Shown here piece by piece: positions 44,483-55,578 of a stretch of 64,000 nucleotides of DNA; the first letter of the stretch is position 1; each line of letters starts with the position of its first letter. The DNA comes from Chryseobacterium sp. 3008163 (lineage in GTDB: Bacteria; Bacteroidota; Bacteroidia; Flavobacteriales; Weeksellaceae). The stretch lies in NCBI RefSeq assembly GCF_003669035.1, contig NZ_CP033070.1, positions 744,001 through 808,000 of the forward strand, in the 5' to 3' direction. The notes under the pieces were generated by a model. The model did no database searches, had not been told where the DNA came from, and saw only the letters and a list, made by a program, of their open reading frames with translations. The position numbers and the translations under genes are program-made.

Positions 44483-47400
44483 TTATTTTTTGATCGCTTT
44501 GATAGTTTGTCTAGAACCATCATTCATGTATAAAATAACCATATACATACCTGAGTTCAATTCTCTTAATTGAAGAGACGAACTTGGTTTTTCAATAGTT
44601 TTCACTACTCTACCAGCAATATCAACAATTGAAATTGATTTTACATTCTTCACATCTGAGACGTTTAAAACATCTGCAAATGGGTTTGGATAGGCTTTGA
44701 TTTCATTTTTATTCAAATCAACCTCAGATGTAGCCAAACCAGGACATCCTGTTGAATCAACAGTAGCAACAACCTGCTGTCTTGGCGATGAAGCACATAC
44801 AGTTGTTACATCCCAGCTGTAGAAATAATAGTATGAAGGACTTGCACTAGAAATATAACCCGAAGTAATATTTCCTGCATCTCCTAAAGAATATGGAAAA
44901 CCTCCTAAAGAACTTTCCCTGATCATATAAGGACCAGAGTTTGCCATTAACCTATATCCGGCACCTGCATTGATATCCCATCCTAAAGCTATTGTATAAC
45001 TTACAGGTGTTGTAGTTGTTCCACCAGTAGGTAAGTTAGCTGAAGGAATAGTAATAGTCTGAAGTATTGTTCCAGCACTGTTAGTTAAATTCACAACCAG
45101 GTTAGTTGTTGCATTTCTCTCTAAGAATATCTTTACTGAATTCAGTTTAAAAGACTTTGCAGCATCAAAAACTAAACCGTAATCAATCGGATCAGTAGCA
45201 CTTACCGTAGCATACGTTACTCTAGCCTGTCCTGTTAAATTATTAATATAAGATGCATCCGCATAATAAGATGTTGTTGTAGCTATAGCAGGCGTGGTAA
45301 AATTTGCACCTGTTCCTAAAGAAGTTCCGCCACTCGTTGCATTGTACCAGTTAATTGTTGCTCCTGCATCCGCTGACGCAGAAAGAGTAGCCGCCGTATT
45401 AGGACAAACGGTAGCACCCGTTGTTGATATCATAGCAGGTGGTTGACAAAGTGTCACAAATGAAACAACAGAAGTCCACGCACTTCTATCGGGACCACTA
45501 CATACTGATCTTACCCAAACATAATATAATGTAGAAGGAATTAACCCACCTATTGAAGCAGTTGTAGTAGATGAAACAACTGAATTTGTCGCATTTAAAG
45601 GCGTACTAAATGTAGGTACTGTATTAGATGTACTATAGTACACTTCATAACCATTTGAAGGCGCACTAGTAGGTGCAGTCCAAGTAGCCGTAGCTCCAGA
45701 TGATGTTACGCTCGAAGCAGTAATTGCCGGAACAGTTGGTACAAAACAAGTAACTACAGTTGTAAAGTTTCTTTCTGTACATCCTAAAGAAGTACTTGTT
45801 GCATTATAACCACTGATAGTATAAAAATATTTTATACCATTATTGAGAGGATTTGGAAGTGTATACGTAGTAACATTACCTACATCAAAAGCATTCAAAA
45901 CATCAGATCCTCCAGTAGTTGTACCGATTGTAAGTTTGTAACCAGTTGCATTTGCGTTTGCAGCCCACGTGAAAGTTGGTGTTACCGACACCCCTGTAGC
46001 AGCCGAAGCCGGAGCACTTACCGTAGGACATGCTGTAATTGTAGTAAAGTTTCTTTCTGTACATGATGCAGTAGTAGTTGTCGCATCGTAGCTATTTACA
46101 GTATAGAAATATTTTGTTCCAAGCGCCAATGGTGATGAAAGAGTATGTGTAGTAACATTCCCCACATCATAGGCATTAAGAATATTATTACCACCAGTAG
46201 TAGTACCTATTGTAAGCTTATACCCTGTAACTCCTGTTACCGCCGCCCAAGTAAAGGTAGGAGTAAGCGAAACACCAGTAGCTGCTGCAGTAGGAGCGCT
46301 TACCGTTGCACAACCCGCTGTAGTAAAGTTTCTTTCCGTACAGCTTAAAGAAGAGTTGTAAGAGTTATAAGCATTAATGGTATAAAAATATTTTGTTCCT
46401 ATCATCAATGGTGTTGGCAATGTATATGTAGTTACATTTCCAAGATCAAAAGCATTTAGTATATTATTACCACCTGCAGTAGTGCCTATGGTAAGTTTAT
46501 ATCCCGTAGCATCTGTTACAGCACCCCATGTAAAAGCAGGAGTAGTAGAAACTCCTGTTGCAGCAGAAGAAGGCGCTGTCACCGAAGGACAATTTAAGTT
46601 TTTGGTCGTAAAAGAAAATTCCGTACATCCACTAGCTGTACCGTTTGCATTAGTTGGCAAAACTGTTACATAATAAAGTTTACCGTACATTAAAGGTGTT
46701 GCAGTAGGTATCACATAAGTAAGCACATTACCCACATCAAAACTATTGAGTACATCAGTACCTCCAGGAACTGTTCCTAGATTTATTTTATACGATGATG
46801 CACCTACAGACGCAGCCCAAGTAACTGTTGGAGTAATAGAAACACCAGTTGCGTTGTTAAGCGGTGCTGTAGTAGTAGTACACGCAGGCGGAGTAGTAGT
46901 GACAATAATATTCAAATTATCAACAAAAATATCATCTGAACCATAATCTGCTGTAGCAGACAATCTAAGGATTGCATTAGCAGCAGTAGAGTTGATTACA
47001 TAAGAAGGCTTCGTCCAAGCAGAATTTGTTGTTAATGACCCAACAGAAGTAAACGTCACTCCACCATCTGTAGAATATAAAACCTCTAATTTATCTGTTC
47101 CACTGACATTTCTATAATCAAACGAAAGTACTCTTACACCTGAGCCTCCTGACGAAAGATCTACATAAAGATCCATATTACCTACTTGACCTGCAGTAGC
47201 ATAATAAGAGTGAAATCTTGCTGTAGGAGCTACTGCAGGAGCAGCAATAGTAGTAGTGGTACCTTCAGTGTTTTCATACCATCCGGATGTACCTGTATAG
47301 CCTAAATTAGCCGTTGCAAGGTCATTTTGCCTCCAACTTCCATTTCCTCGTGAAGGCCACGTTCTCCAATATGTTATATTAGGAAGATCTCCTGTCGAGT

Positions 47401-48220
47401 TTCCGTTTGCCCAGCTTGAAAAGTTTTCAGTAAAAGGTAATGTAGCATATGTAGTAGGAGCCGCAATCCAAGTTCCTGGTGTATAAGTAAATGTAAGACC
47501 ATTCGCTGGCACTGTAGTACCATTTGTAATCCCTAAAGTACAGCTTGATGAATTAGCAGTACCCGATGTAGTAGCAGTCCAATCTGTTCCTAACCTATTG
47601 TTTACATCTCCTCGTCCGTCAGCACCCCTCAAACCAACTTCTCCAGTAGTTGTTGCCGTACCAGAGACACAGTTTCCGTATACAATTTGAACAGAATTAT
47701 TGGTTATATCCAACTGAATCTGGAAATTCAACAATTGCGTCGCTGAACCACTAGTATTCTTAAGATCGGTAAACTGGACAATAAACTTTCCACTTATTGC
47801 TTCATAGGCAATTTCAGAAGTGGTTGTATTAGCATTGATTAAGTTATTAGCAAATCCAGCAACTGCACCTTCGGCAAGATTCGGTACCGCAGAGTTTGTG
47901 GACAAACCTGTATATGCAGTTGCTACAGGCGCACTACCAAAGGTTATAAATCCGTTATTACTAATGTAAATAATACTGTAAGATTTGCCATTAAACTTAA
48001 ATGGAGATGGCAAATTTATTGGTCCTGAAACACCATTAGTGGCCAGCGTCGCGCCAGATTGCCAGACTGTTTTACCAGCAGTTAAAGGCACATAAGCTCC
48101 ACTTGATTGTGCAAATCCATAACCATTGTTTGTATTTGGATTGGTACTTTGTGGAGGACCTACCTGTGCAAAAACTCCATAACTGAGAGCCAACATGCAG
48201 GTGAGTAAAAGTTTTTTCAT
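44483..48220 (-). CDS. Large T9SS type-A protein with tandem fibronectin-like repeats
   Basis: A 1245-residue secreted protein with a signal peptide (residues 1-18, ending GVFAQ). Residues about 25-250 are a beta domain (FKFNGKSYSIIYISNNGFI, IQLDITNNSVQIVYGN). A choice-of-anchor J-type domain (about 265-440; LPFTENFSSWANG, LEVLYSTDGG) follows. Then come four tandem repeats of about 95 residues (TGVSxTPxFTWAA, GYKLTIGTTTGG, TCTERNFTT), a fifth fibronectin-III unit (ATWTAPTSAPSNGYEVYYST) and an Ig-like module (CPNTAATLSASADAGATINW). The type-A T9SS tail (IKAYPNPFADVLNVSDVKNV) ends the protein. It should sit at the cell surface or outside the cell. Ligand unknown. Confidence 0.87.
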   Translation of the reverse strand: MKKLLLTCMLALSYGVFAQVGPPQSTNPNTNNGYGFAQSSGAYVPLTAGKTVWQSGATLATNGVSGPINLPSPFKFNGKSYSIIYISNNGFITFGSAPVATAYTGLSTNSAVPNLAEGAVAGFANNLINANTTTSEIAYEAISGKFIVQFTDLKNTSGSATQLLNFQIQLDITNNSVQIVYGNCVSGTATTTGEVGLRGADGRGDVNNRLGTDWTATTSGTANSSSCTLGITNGTTVPANGLTFTYTPGTWIAAPTTYATLPFTENFSSWANGNSTGDLPNITYWRTWPSRGNGSWRQNDLATANLGYTGTSGWYENTEGTTTTIAAPAVAPTARFHSYYATAGQVGNMDLYVDLSSGGSGVRVLSFDYRNVSGTDKLEVLYSTDGGVTFTSVGSLTTNSAWTKPSYVINSTAANAILRLSATADYGSDDIFVDNLNIIVTTTPPACTTTTAPLNNATGVSITPTVTWAASVGASSYKINLGTVPGGTDVLNSFDVGNVLTYVIPTATPLMYGKLYYVTVLPTNANGTASGCTEFSFTTKNLNCPSVTAPSSAATGVSTTPAFTWGAVTDATGYKLTIGTTAGGNNILNAFDLGNVTTYTLPTPLMIGTKYFYTINAYNSYNSSLSCTERNFTTAGCATVSAPTAAATGVSLTPTFTWAAVTGVTGYKLTIGTTTGGNNILNAYDVGNVTTHTLSSPLALGTKYFYTVNSYDATTTTASCTERNFTTITACPTVSAPASAATGVSVTPTFTWAANANATGYKLTIGTTTGGSDVLNAFDVGNVTTYTLPNPLNNGIKYFYTISGYNATSTSLGCTERNFTTVVTCFVPTVPAITASSVTSSGATATWTAPTSAPSNGYEVYYSTSNTVPTFSTPLNATNSVVSSTTTASIGGLIPSTLYYVWVRSVCSGPDRSAWTSVVSFVTLCQPPAMISTTGATVCPNTAATLSASADAGATINWYNATSGGTSLGTGANFTTPAIATTTSYYADASYINNLTGQARVTYATVSATDPIDYGLVFDAAKSFKLNSVKIFLERNATTNLVVNLTNSAGTILQTITIPSANLPTGGTTTTPVSYTIALGWDINAGAGYRLMANSGPYMIRESSLGGFPYSLGDAGNITSGYISSASPSYYYFYSWDVTTVCASSPRQQVVATVDSTGCPGLATSEVDLNKNEIKAYPNPFADVLNVSDVKNVKSISIVDIAGRVVKTIEKPSSSLQLRELNSGMYMVILYMNDGSRQTIKAIKK
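45755..46893 (-). repeat. Four tandem ~285-base coding repeats
   Basis: Inside the large T9SS gene, four units of about 95 codons follow one another and encode fibronectin-III-like domains. The last three are most alike, in DNA as well as protein, so they arose by recent tandem duplication. Confidence 0.75.
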
Positions 48221-48259
48221 ACTTAGTTAAATTAAAATTAGAGGGTGAAATTACTAAAT

Positions 48260-48274
48260 ATTTGCATTGCAAAT
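48260..48274. promoter_or_regulatory. 15-base palindrome upstream of the large T9SS gene
   Basis: ATTTGCA-T-TGCAAAT is a perfect 7+1+7 inverted repeat, 39 bases before the ATG at 48220. It could be a transcription-factor operator; no regulator is assigned. Confidence 0.4.
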
Positions 48275-48470
48275 CAAAAAATATCATAATTTTTTATACA
48301 AAAAGTCTTAAAACCATTTAAATAATTAAATAATTATTAAACAATCATTTAATTATTCCCAATTTTAAATATACTTAAACACACAAAACACTTACTTTCA
48401 ATAATTTAAATCACACACAGATTCAATATTCAAACTGAAAATACTTTTAATTATAATTATTATAAATACA

Positions 48471-48497
48471 AAAAAAGTGACCAAAAGCCACTTTTCA
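48471..48497 (-). terminator. Terminator of dnaE
   Basis: AAAAGTG pairs with CACTTTT across a nine-base loop, followed by a T run on the minus strand, 20 bases past the dnaE stop. Confidence 0.8.
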
Positions 48498-48516
48498 ATA
48501 TCTAAAACATCAAGTT

Positions 48517-51500
48517 TTAGTTAAGATAAAACTCATATTTATTCAACAATTGAATTTCTTTAATCAAATCTCCATTCAAATCAACAGAATATCTCATTGA
48601 TTGTAATTCCATATCTGAATTTTCTTCTGAATTTTTGATTAAAAATTTGAATTTTTGATTTCCTTTATTTTGGTCGAGAACATTTCTGAAAAACTCTAAA
48701 TCTTCTCTCCTGAAATCCATAACATCCATGACCAGCGAAATACTTTTTGCAAACTTTTCAAACGCTTCCTGAAGTTCGATTACATCAACTACATTGACGA
48801 AAACACGCCCGTCTTTTACCTGAGCAAATTTTATTTTTAATATAACAAAACGTTGCACTTCCAATTTCTCTTTCAACCTCATATAATCACGATCTCCTAA
48901 TCTGAAAGAATACGAACCCGAATAATCTTCCAAAGTTAAAAACGCCACTTTTTCACCACTTTTAAAACCATCTTTCACTACATATTCCGTTATCAAACCA
49001 GCAACAGTATATTCTTTTCCGCTACCGCCATTTTCTCTTTCTTTCTGAAGGGTTTTCCAGTCTTTCTTTTTTTCTTCAAACAATTCTGCAGGTTTATTAG
49101 CAAAAGCCTGTTCTTTATAAGCATCAACCTCATCGAGGTTTAAAAATCCAAAGTTCCCTTTTGGCTCTGCTTTTTTTGTAACTTCTTCTATGATTTCTTC
49201 TTCACCGGCAACAATATCATCTGAAATAATTTCTGTAATATCTACTGCTTCATCTTTATCGTCTGCTTCCAAAATCGGAACAACTTCATCGATTACTACT
49301 TTTACCTCATCTTCTTTTTCCAAAACCGCTTTTTTAGAAAGCTTACCCTGCATAAACTGATAATGATATTTAAATTCATCGAGCGGATGCGCAGAAAGAT
49401 AGAACCCAATAATTTCTTTTTCTTTATTTAATTTGTGCATGTTTGGCCATTCCGGACAAGGCAATAATTTGGGTTGCTCAATTTGAACTTCTTCAGCAAA
49501 ATCAGCAAAAAGAGAATTTTCCATCTCATTTTTACTTTCCTGAAAACTCTGTCCGTATCTGATTAATCGCTCAAGATTTGTTCTTCCCGCCATATCAATA
49601 TCAAAATACTGACCTCTGTGATACATATTAAACTCATCAAAAGCTCCAGCCAAAACCAAACTTTCTGCTACTCTTTTATTCATTTGAGACGGTAAGATTC
49701 TTTCAAAAAAATCATAAATATTTTTAAATCTTCCGTTTGTTCTTTCTTTCGTAATCCCTTCACTCGGTCCTTCTCCGATTCCTTTTATTGCCCCCAATCC
49801 AAAGCGGATCTGCCCTTTTTCATTTACCGAAAATTTATAGTGAGATTCATTCACATCCGGTCCCAAAACATCAACGCCAATACTTTTACAATCTTCCATG
49901 AACATGGTAATCGATTCTGTATTGTTAATGTTGTTGCTCATTACACTCGCCATATATTCTGCGGGATAATTTGCCTTTAAGTATGCCGTTTGATAAGCAA
50001 TCAGAGCATAACAGGTTGAGTGTGATTTATTGAAGGCATATTCTGCAAAGGCTTTCCAGTCATTCCATATTTTTTCTAAAGGTCCTTCATCAAGATTATT
50101 TTTTCTACCGCCTTCGATGAATTTCGGGTACATTTTATTCAGAACTTCAATCTGCTTTTTACCCATCGCTTTCCTCAAAGTATCAGCTTCACCTTTTGTG
50201 AAATTGGCTAATTTTTGAGACAAAAGCATTACCTGCTCCTGATAAACTGTAATTCCGTAGGTTTCTTTTAAATATTCTTCCGTTTCCGGTAAGTCATAAA
50301 TAATTTCTTCAATTCCGTGCTTTCTATTGATAAAATTTGGAATATACTTGATGGGGCCAGGACGATACAATGCGTTCATGGCAATCAAATCGGCAAAAAC
50401 AGTTGGCTTCAGTTCACGCATATACTTTTGCATTCCCGGACTTTCATATTGGAAAATCCCTACTGTTCTACCCTCCTTAAACAACTGATAAGTTTTAGCA
50501 TCATCCAGCGGAATCTCATCAGGATTAATATCAATATTATGCCTTTGCTTTACCAGTTTTAATGCATCTTTAATAATTGTCAGTGTTCTCAGACCCAAAA
50601 AGTCCATTTTCAGAAGCCCTGCGCTTTCCGCCACCGAGTTGTCAAACTGAGAAACCAAAATATCGGCATCTTTTGCCGCAATCGTTACCGGAACCAGATT
50701 ACTCACATCTTCTGGCGTAATAATCACTCCACAAGCATGAATTCCGGTGTTTCTGATACAACCTTCCATCTTTTTGGCACTTGCCAAAACATTGTGACGG
50801 TTATCATCAGGTGTATTAAGAACATACTTCATCTCGTCGACAAGCTGCTGATCTTCTGGTTTTAGCTTATCATATTTAGATAAAGCTTTCGCAATATTCA
50901 TCCCCGGACTTGGAGGAATCAATTTCGCAATATTATTGGTATCAGGAATTGGAAGATCTAAAACTCTTCCAGCATCTTTAATAGCCGATTTTCCACCCAA
51001 AACCGAATACGTGATAATTTGCGCAACCTGATTTTTCCCATATTTCTCAACTACCCACTTGATAATTTTATCACGACCTTCATCGTCAAAATCAATATCA
51101 ATATCGGGCATTGAAATCCTTTCCGGATTCAGGAATCTCTCAAATAGCAAATCATATTTAATAGGATCAACATTGGTAATTCCTGTGCAGTAAGCAACTA
51201 CAGAACCTGCTGCAGAACCACGACCGGGGCCAACCCAAACCCCCATATTTCGGGCTTCATTACAAAAATCCTGAACAATCAAGAAGTACCCCGGATAACC
51301 GGTGTTGGCAACTACTTCAAGCTCGAAATCAAGACGCTCTTTGATTTCATCTGTAATTCCGGTTTCAACATATCTTTTTTTTGCGCCTTCGTAAGTTAAA
51401 TGCGTTAAATACGCCATCTCGCCCCGTTTACCTCCATCAACTTCATCCTCTTCATGTAGAAATTCCTCAGGAATGTCAAATTTTGGCAAGAGAACATCTC

Positions 51501-53185
51501 TTTTTAAAGTATAAGGACTAAATTTTGCCGTAAACTCTTCGTAGGCATCAAACGCATCAGGATAATTCAGAAAAGTTTCCTTGATTTCGTGAGCATTTTT
51601 AATGTAATATTCTCCTCCAGCTAAGCCTCTTCTCTTCCCAAAGCCCTTACCAACGGGCGTTGTCAGTTTTTCACCATCTTTTATACAGCTTACAATATCC
51701 TGAATATTAGAATCGTCTTTATTGGTATAATAGGTTTGATTTTGTGCTAAAATTTTAACGTTATATTTATCTGCAAAATGTAAGAGAACATCATTCAAAT
51801 GCTCCTCTTCAGGAAGTTTATGATTTTGAATCTGAACATAAAAATCATCTTCAAAAGTTTCTTTCCACCATTTGAAAAGCTCTTCTCCTTTTTGCTCACC
51901 AGTATTTAAAATCGCATCTGGAATATCTCCGTTGATTCCTGAAGTAAGAGCGATTAATCCTTCTTTATATTCAGCAATCAATTCACGGCTGATCCTCGGA
52001 ACTCCGAAATAAAATCCTTTAAGAAAACCTATACTTGAAAGTTTTGCCAAATTTTTATATCCGTTAAAATCTTTTGCCAGCAAAACAACCTGCGTTCTTC
52101 TATCGGGATCATCTTTGGTAAATTGTTTTTGCTCATAACGGTCTGAAATATAAAATTCACAACCTACGACAGGAATTAAAGACTCAGAAACCGGTTCCAT
52201 TTCGTTAAATTCAGTTCCGTTTTCTTCCGCTTCCTGTTTTTTAGCTAAATATTCTTTATGTTTTTTGAACGGTCAGAATTGGTAGACTCAACAGCAGAAA
52301 CAAATTTGAAAGCTCCCATCATATTCCCCAAATCCACCATTCCAACTGCAGGAAATTGATCTTCTGTAGCCTTGTTGATTAAATCATTAATGCTCGAAGT
52401 CGCCGTTAATGTTGAAAAAACACTTTTATTATCGAAATTGAAATATCTTCCTAATTCAATATCATCAATACTGCCGACATCGGATTGCTTTTTCTTATTA
52501 TTAAAATCTGCAACCTGCCTTCTGATTATAATTCCAAAAGGTTTTATCGGATCTGGATGCAACGTTTTGAAATATGCCAACTGATCTTCCGATGTCTTCA
52601 AAACTTCTGCAGGAATAATTCCGATACGCATCATTTCGAAGAAAACCTGAGCCGTGGCATTTACGTCGGCTGCTGCATTATGCGCTTCATCGAATTTGTG
52701 CCCATACAATTTTTCATACAATTCTTCCAATTTTGGAGACTTGTATCTTCCTCCTCTTCCACCGCCAAGCTGACAATAATCTGTTCCCAGAATCATCGTG
52801 TCCGCTTTCGGTTTTTCCTGAAGATTGTCTTGAATATTTTTTCTGAAAATTCTGCTCCAACGATGTTGTAATCGAATTCCACATTATGTCCGGAAACTAC
52901 TCTGACTTTTTCTAAAACTTTGGCAAATTCCTTTAAAATCTCTTCAAGATCACGACCTTCTTCATTGGCAATTTTAGTTGTAATTCCGTGAATTCTTGCG
53001 GCGTTAAATGGTATATCATAACCTTCCGGTTTAATTATATAATCTTGATTTTCAAGCAAATTACCATCATCATCATGCAATTGCCAGGCAATCTGAACCA
53101 TTCTTGGCCAATTGTCTGAATCTGAAAGCGGTGCGTTGAAATTTTTCGGTAAACCTGTGGTTTCTGTGTCAAAAACTAAATACAT
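48517..53185 (-). CDS. dnaE: DNA polymerase III alpha subunit with fused exonuclease (two frameshifts in the sequence)
   Basis: The replicative DNA polymerase. Joined, it has about 1556 residues. An N-terminal DEDDh proofreading exonuclease (about 1-185) shows FDTETTGLP, HNVEFDYNIVGAEF and HNAAADVNATAQVF. The PHP domain follows but its metal motif is degraded: the usual HxHxxYS is FNFDNKSVFS, and DHG is DLG in VDLGNMMG. The polymerase has PDIDIDFDD and LLKMDFLGL with the catalytic Asp residues, then HhH and OB domains. Frames end at 52793 and 52245. One base added to the A4 run at 52846-52849 (giving EFFRKNIQDNLQEKPKADT) and one to the T6 run at 52261-52266 (giving DRSKKHKEYLAKKQ) repair it. 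It is essential, so the breaks are taken as errors. Confidence 0.93.
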
Positions 53186-53392
53186 GTATTTTTTCTAACT
53201 TTTTAATGAGAAAATAGTCAGTAAAGTTACTGCATTTTTTTGTTTTTTAATGAGTTTTTGGAAATTGATATTAACTATAAACTGAATCATTTTTCCTGAA
53301 ATAATGTTTAAAACTTTGTTATTATAAATATTTAATTAACTAACATTCAAATAATTGATTCAACTACCTATCAATTGTTAGGCTTTTATTTT

Positions 53393-53419
53393 TTGAAATC
53401 CAAATTATGTTTATCTTTG
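53393..53419 (+). promoter_or_regulatory. Promoter of the E1 dehydrogenase gene
   Basis: TATCTTTG (53412-53419) matches TAnnTTTG, with TTG (53393-53395) 16 bases upstream. The ATG at 53426 follows only six bases later, so the mRNA should be almost leaderless. Confidence 0.65.
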
Positions 53420-53425
53420 CTTTCT

Positions 53426-55498
53426 ATGGAAAATACACTTCACGAAAAAGTTTCTCAGGATATTTTACTTAAGGCTTATAATCATATGATGCTTGCAAAA
53501 GCAATGGCCGACATCTATGAGGAAAACAGAAATGTTTGCAAATATGTACATAGTACTTCTAGAGGTCACGAAGCAATTCAATTGGCAACGGCTTATCAGT
53601 TAAAAAAAGAAGACTGGGTTTCTCCATATTACAGAGATGAAAGTATTTTGTTGGGAATTGGTTTTGAGCCTTATCAATTGATGCTTCAATTGTTGGCTAA
53701 AGCTGATGATCCTTTTTCTGGTGGAAGATCGTATTATTCTCACCCTTCGAGCAGAAACGAAAATATGCCGAAGATCATTCACCAAAGTTCCGCGACCGGA
53801 ATGCAGACTATTCCTACGACTGGTGTTGCACAAGGAATCAAATATATTCAGGATTTTAATTTAGAACAATTTGAAAATAATCCTGTCGTAATCTGCAGTT
53901 TGGGAGATAATTCTGTTACGGAAGGTGAAGTAAGTGAAGCATTTCAGTTTGCTGCTTTACACCAACTTCCTATTATTTTTCTCGTTCAGGACAACGAATG
54001 GGGAATTTCTGTAACCAAAGAAGAAGCGAGAACTTGTGACGCTTATGACTTCGTAGCCGGGTTTGAAGGTTTAGGAAGAATGAGAGTTGACGGAACCGAT
54101 TTCGTTGAAAGTTTTGACGTAATGAAAAAAGCTGTTGATTTTGTGAGAACCGAAAGAAAGCCTTTGGTTGTTTGCGCAAAAACAGTGTTAATCGGTCATC
54201 ATACTTCGGGAGTGAGAAGAGAATTCTATAGAGATGAAGATGATTTAACCAAGCACAGAGCAAAAGATCCGGGAGAAATCCTTAGAAATCAATTGCTGGA
54301 GTCTGGTAGCGATGAAGAATTATTAAAGCAAATCACAAAAAAGGCAAGATTAGAAGCTGAAGAAGCATTTGAAAGAGCTCAAAAAGCTGAAGACCCGAAA
54401 CCTGAAACTGTGATGCAGCATATTTTCGCACCGACTCCGATCACCGAAGAAGTGGGAACACGTGAACCTGAAGGTGGAGAAAAAATCGTAATGGTTGATG
54501 CAGCAATTCACGCCATCCAGGAAATTATGTGGAAACATCCTGAAGCTTTATTGTACGGACAGGACGTGGGTGAAAGAATCGGTGGAGTTTTCCGTGAGAC
54601 GGTGACTTTGGGTAAAAAATTCGGAAGCAAAAGAGTTTTCAACACCGCTATTCAGGAAGCTTATATCATCGGTTCAACAACGGGAATGAGTGCAGTTGGT
54701 TTAAAACCAATCGTTGAGGTTCAGTTTGCCGATTATATTTATCCTGGAATCAATCAGCTGATTACGGAGATTTCAAAATCAAATTATTTAAGCAACGGCA
54801 AGTTTCCTGTAAGCAATATCATCAGAGTTCCGATTGGAGCTTACGGCGGCGGCGGACCTTATCACAGCGGAAGTGTGGAAAGCATTTTAGCGAATATTAA
54901 AGGGATAAAAATCGCTTATCCAAGTAACGCAGCTGATTTTAAAGGTTTATTGAAAGCGGCTTATTACGACCCGAATCCGGTTGTGATGCTGGAGCATAAA
55001 GGTTTGTATTGGAGCAAAGTTCCGGGAACTGAAGATGCAAAAACCATCGAACCTGCAGAAGATTACATCTTACCTTTCGGAAAAGGAAAAGTAGTTATTG
55101 AAGCTGACGAAAACGAAGTTAAAAAAGGAAACACTGTTGTCGTTATCACTTACGGAATGGGAGTTTACTGGGCAAAAGAAGCCGTGAAAAATTTTGGAGG
55201 TAAAGTGGAAGTAATCGATTTGAGAACCATTATTCCTTTGGATGAAGAATTGGTTTTTGAACGAGTAAAAGCACACGGAAAATGTATCGTTCTGACAGAA
55301 GAACAATTGAATAATTCTTTTGCAGAAGCTTTTGCACACCGTATTTCTAAAAACTGCTTTAAATATCTTGATGCTCCGGTTGAAACGATGGGATCGCTTG
55401 ATACTCCGGCAGTTCCGATTAATTTAATTTTAGAAAAGGAAATGCTTCCCAACGCTGAAAAGCTCTCGAAAAAAATCGACGAAATGTTGAAATATTAA
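53426..55498 (+). CDS. Fused alpha/beta E1 component of a branched-chain or 2-oxo acid dehydrogenase
   Basis: This thiamine-diphosphate enzyme decarboxylates a 2-oxo acid and passes the acyl group to E2 lipoate. Alpha and beta subunits are fused in 690 residues. The alpha half (1-330) has the ThDP motif GDNSVTEGEVSEA (160-172) and a closing NEW segment (VQDNEWGISVT). The beta half (about 348-690) has YGQDVGERIGGVFRET, VEVQFADYIYPG, RVPIGAYGGGGPYHSGS and PSNAADFKGLL. Fused E1 genes of this kind are usual in Bacteroidota; 2-oxoisovalerate (leucine/valine breakdown) is the likely substrate, but pyruvate is not excluded. ATG 53426 is preferred over the longer frame from 53375, which crosses the promoter. 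A terminator follows. Confidence 0.9.
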   Translation: MENTLHEKVSQDILLKAYNHMMLAKAMADIYEENRNVCKYVHSTSRGHEAIQLATAYQLKKEDWVSPYYRDESILLGIGFEPYQLMLQLLAKADDPFSGGRSYYSHPSSRNENMPKIIHQSSATGMQTIPTTGVAQGIKYIQDFNLEQFENNPVVICSLGDNSVTEGEVSEAFQFAALHQLPIIFLVQDNEWGISVTKEEARTCDAYDFVAGFEGLGRMRVDGTDFVESFDVMKKAVDFVRTERKPLVVCAKTVLIGHHTSGVRREFYRDEDDLTKHRAKDPGEILRNQLLESGSDEELLKQITKKARLEAEEAFERAQKAEDPKPETVMQHIFAPTPITEEVGTREPEGGEKIVMVDAAIHAIQEIMWKHPEALLYGQDVGERIGGVFRETVTLGKKFGSKRVFNTAIQEAYIIGSTTGMSAVGLKPIVEVQFADYIYPGINQLITEISKSNYLSNGKFPVSNIIRVPIGAYGGGGPYHSGSVESILANIKGIKIAYPSNAADFKGLLKAAYYDPNPVVMLEHKGLYWSKVPGTEDAKTIEPAEDYILPFGKGKVVIEADENEVKKGNTVVVITYGMGVYWAKEAVKNFGGKVEVIDLRTIIPLDEELVFERVKAHGKCIVLTEEQLNNSFAEAFAHRISKNCFKYLDAPVETMGSLDTPAVPINLILEKEMLPNAEKLSKKIDEMLKY

Positions 55499-55503
55499 AA
55501 ATT

Positions 55504-55535
55504 AAAACCTCTAAATTATTTTTAGAGGTTTTTTT
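55504..55535 (+). terminator. Terminator of the E1 dehydrogenase gene
   Basis: AAACCTCTAAA pairs with TTTAGAGGTTT, followed by a T run. Confidence 0.88.
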
Positions 55536-55578
55536 GTACAGTTTTTGTTAACTTGGTTCTACAAATGTTTATATACAA

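Noticed and set aside
48517..53185. Programmed frameshifting as the way dnaE is read through its two breaks
   Set aside because: Neither site has a standard slippery heptamer, and the same one-base loss in A/T runs occurs in eight unrelated genes. A sequencing cause is simpler.
53375..53425. Upstream start for the E1 dehydrogenase gene
   Set aside because: It would place the coding start over the TATCTTTG promoter and adds residues before the conserved N-terminus.
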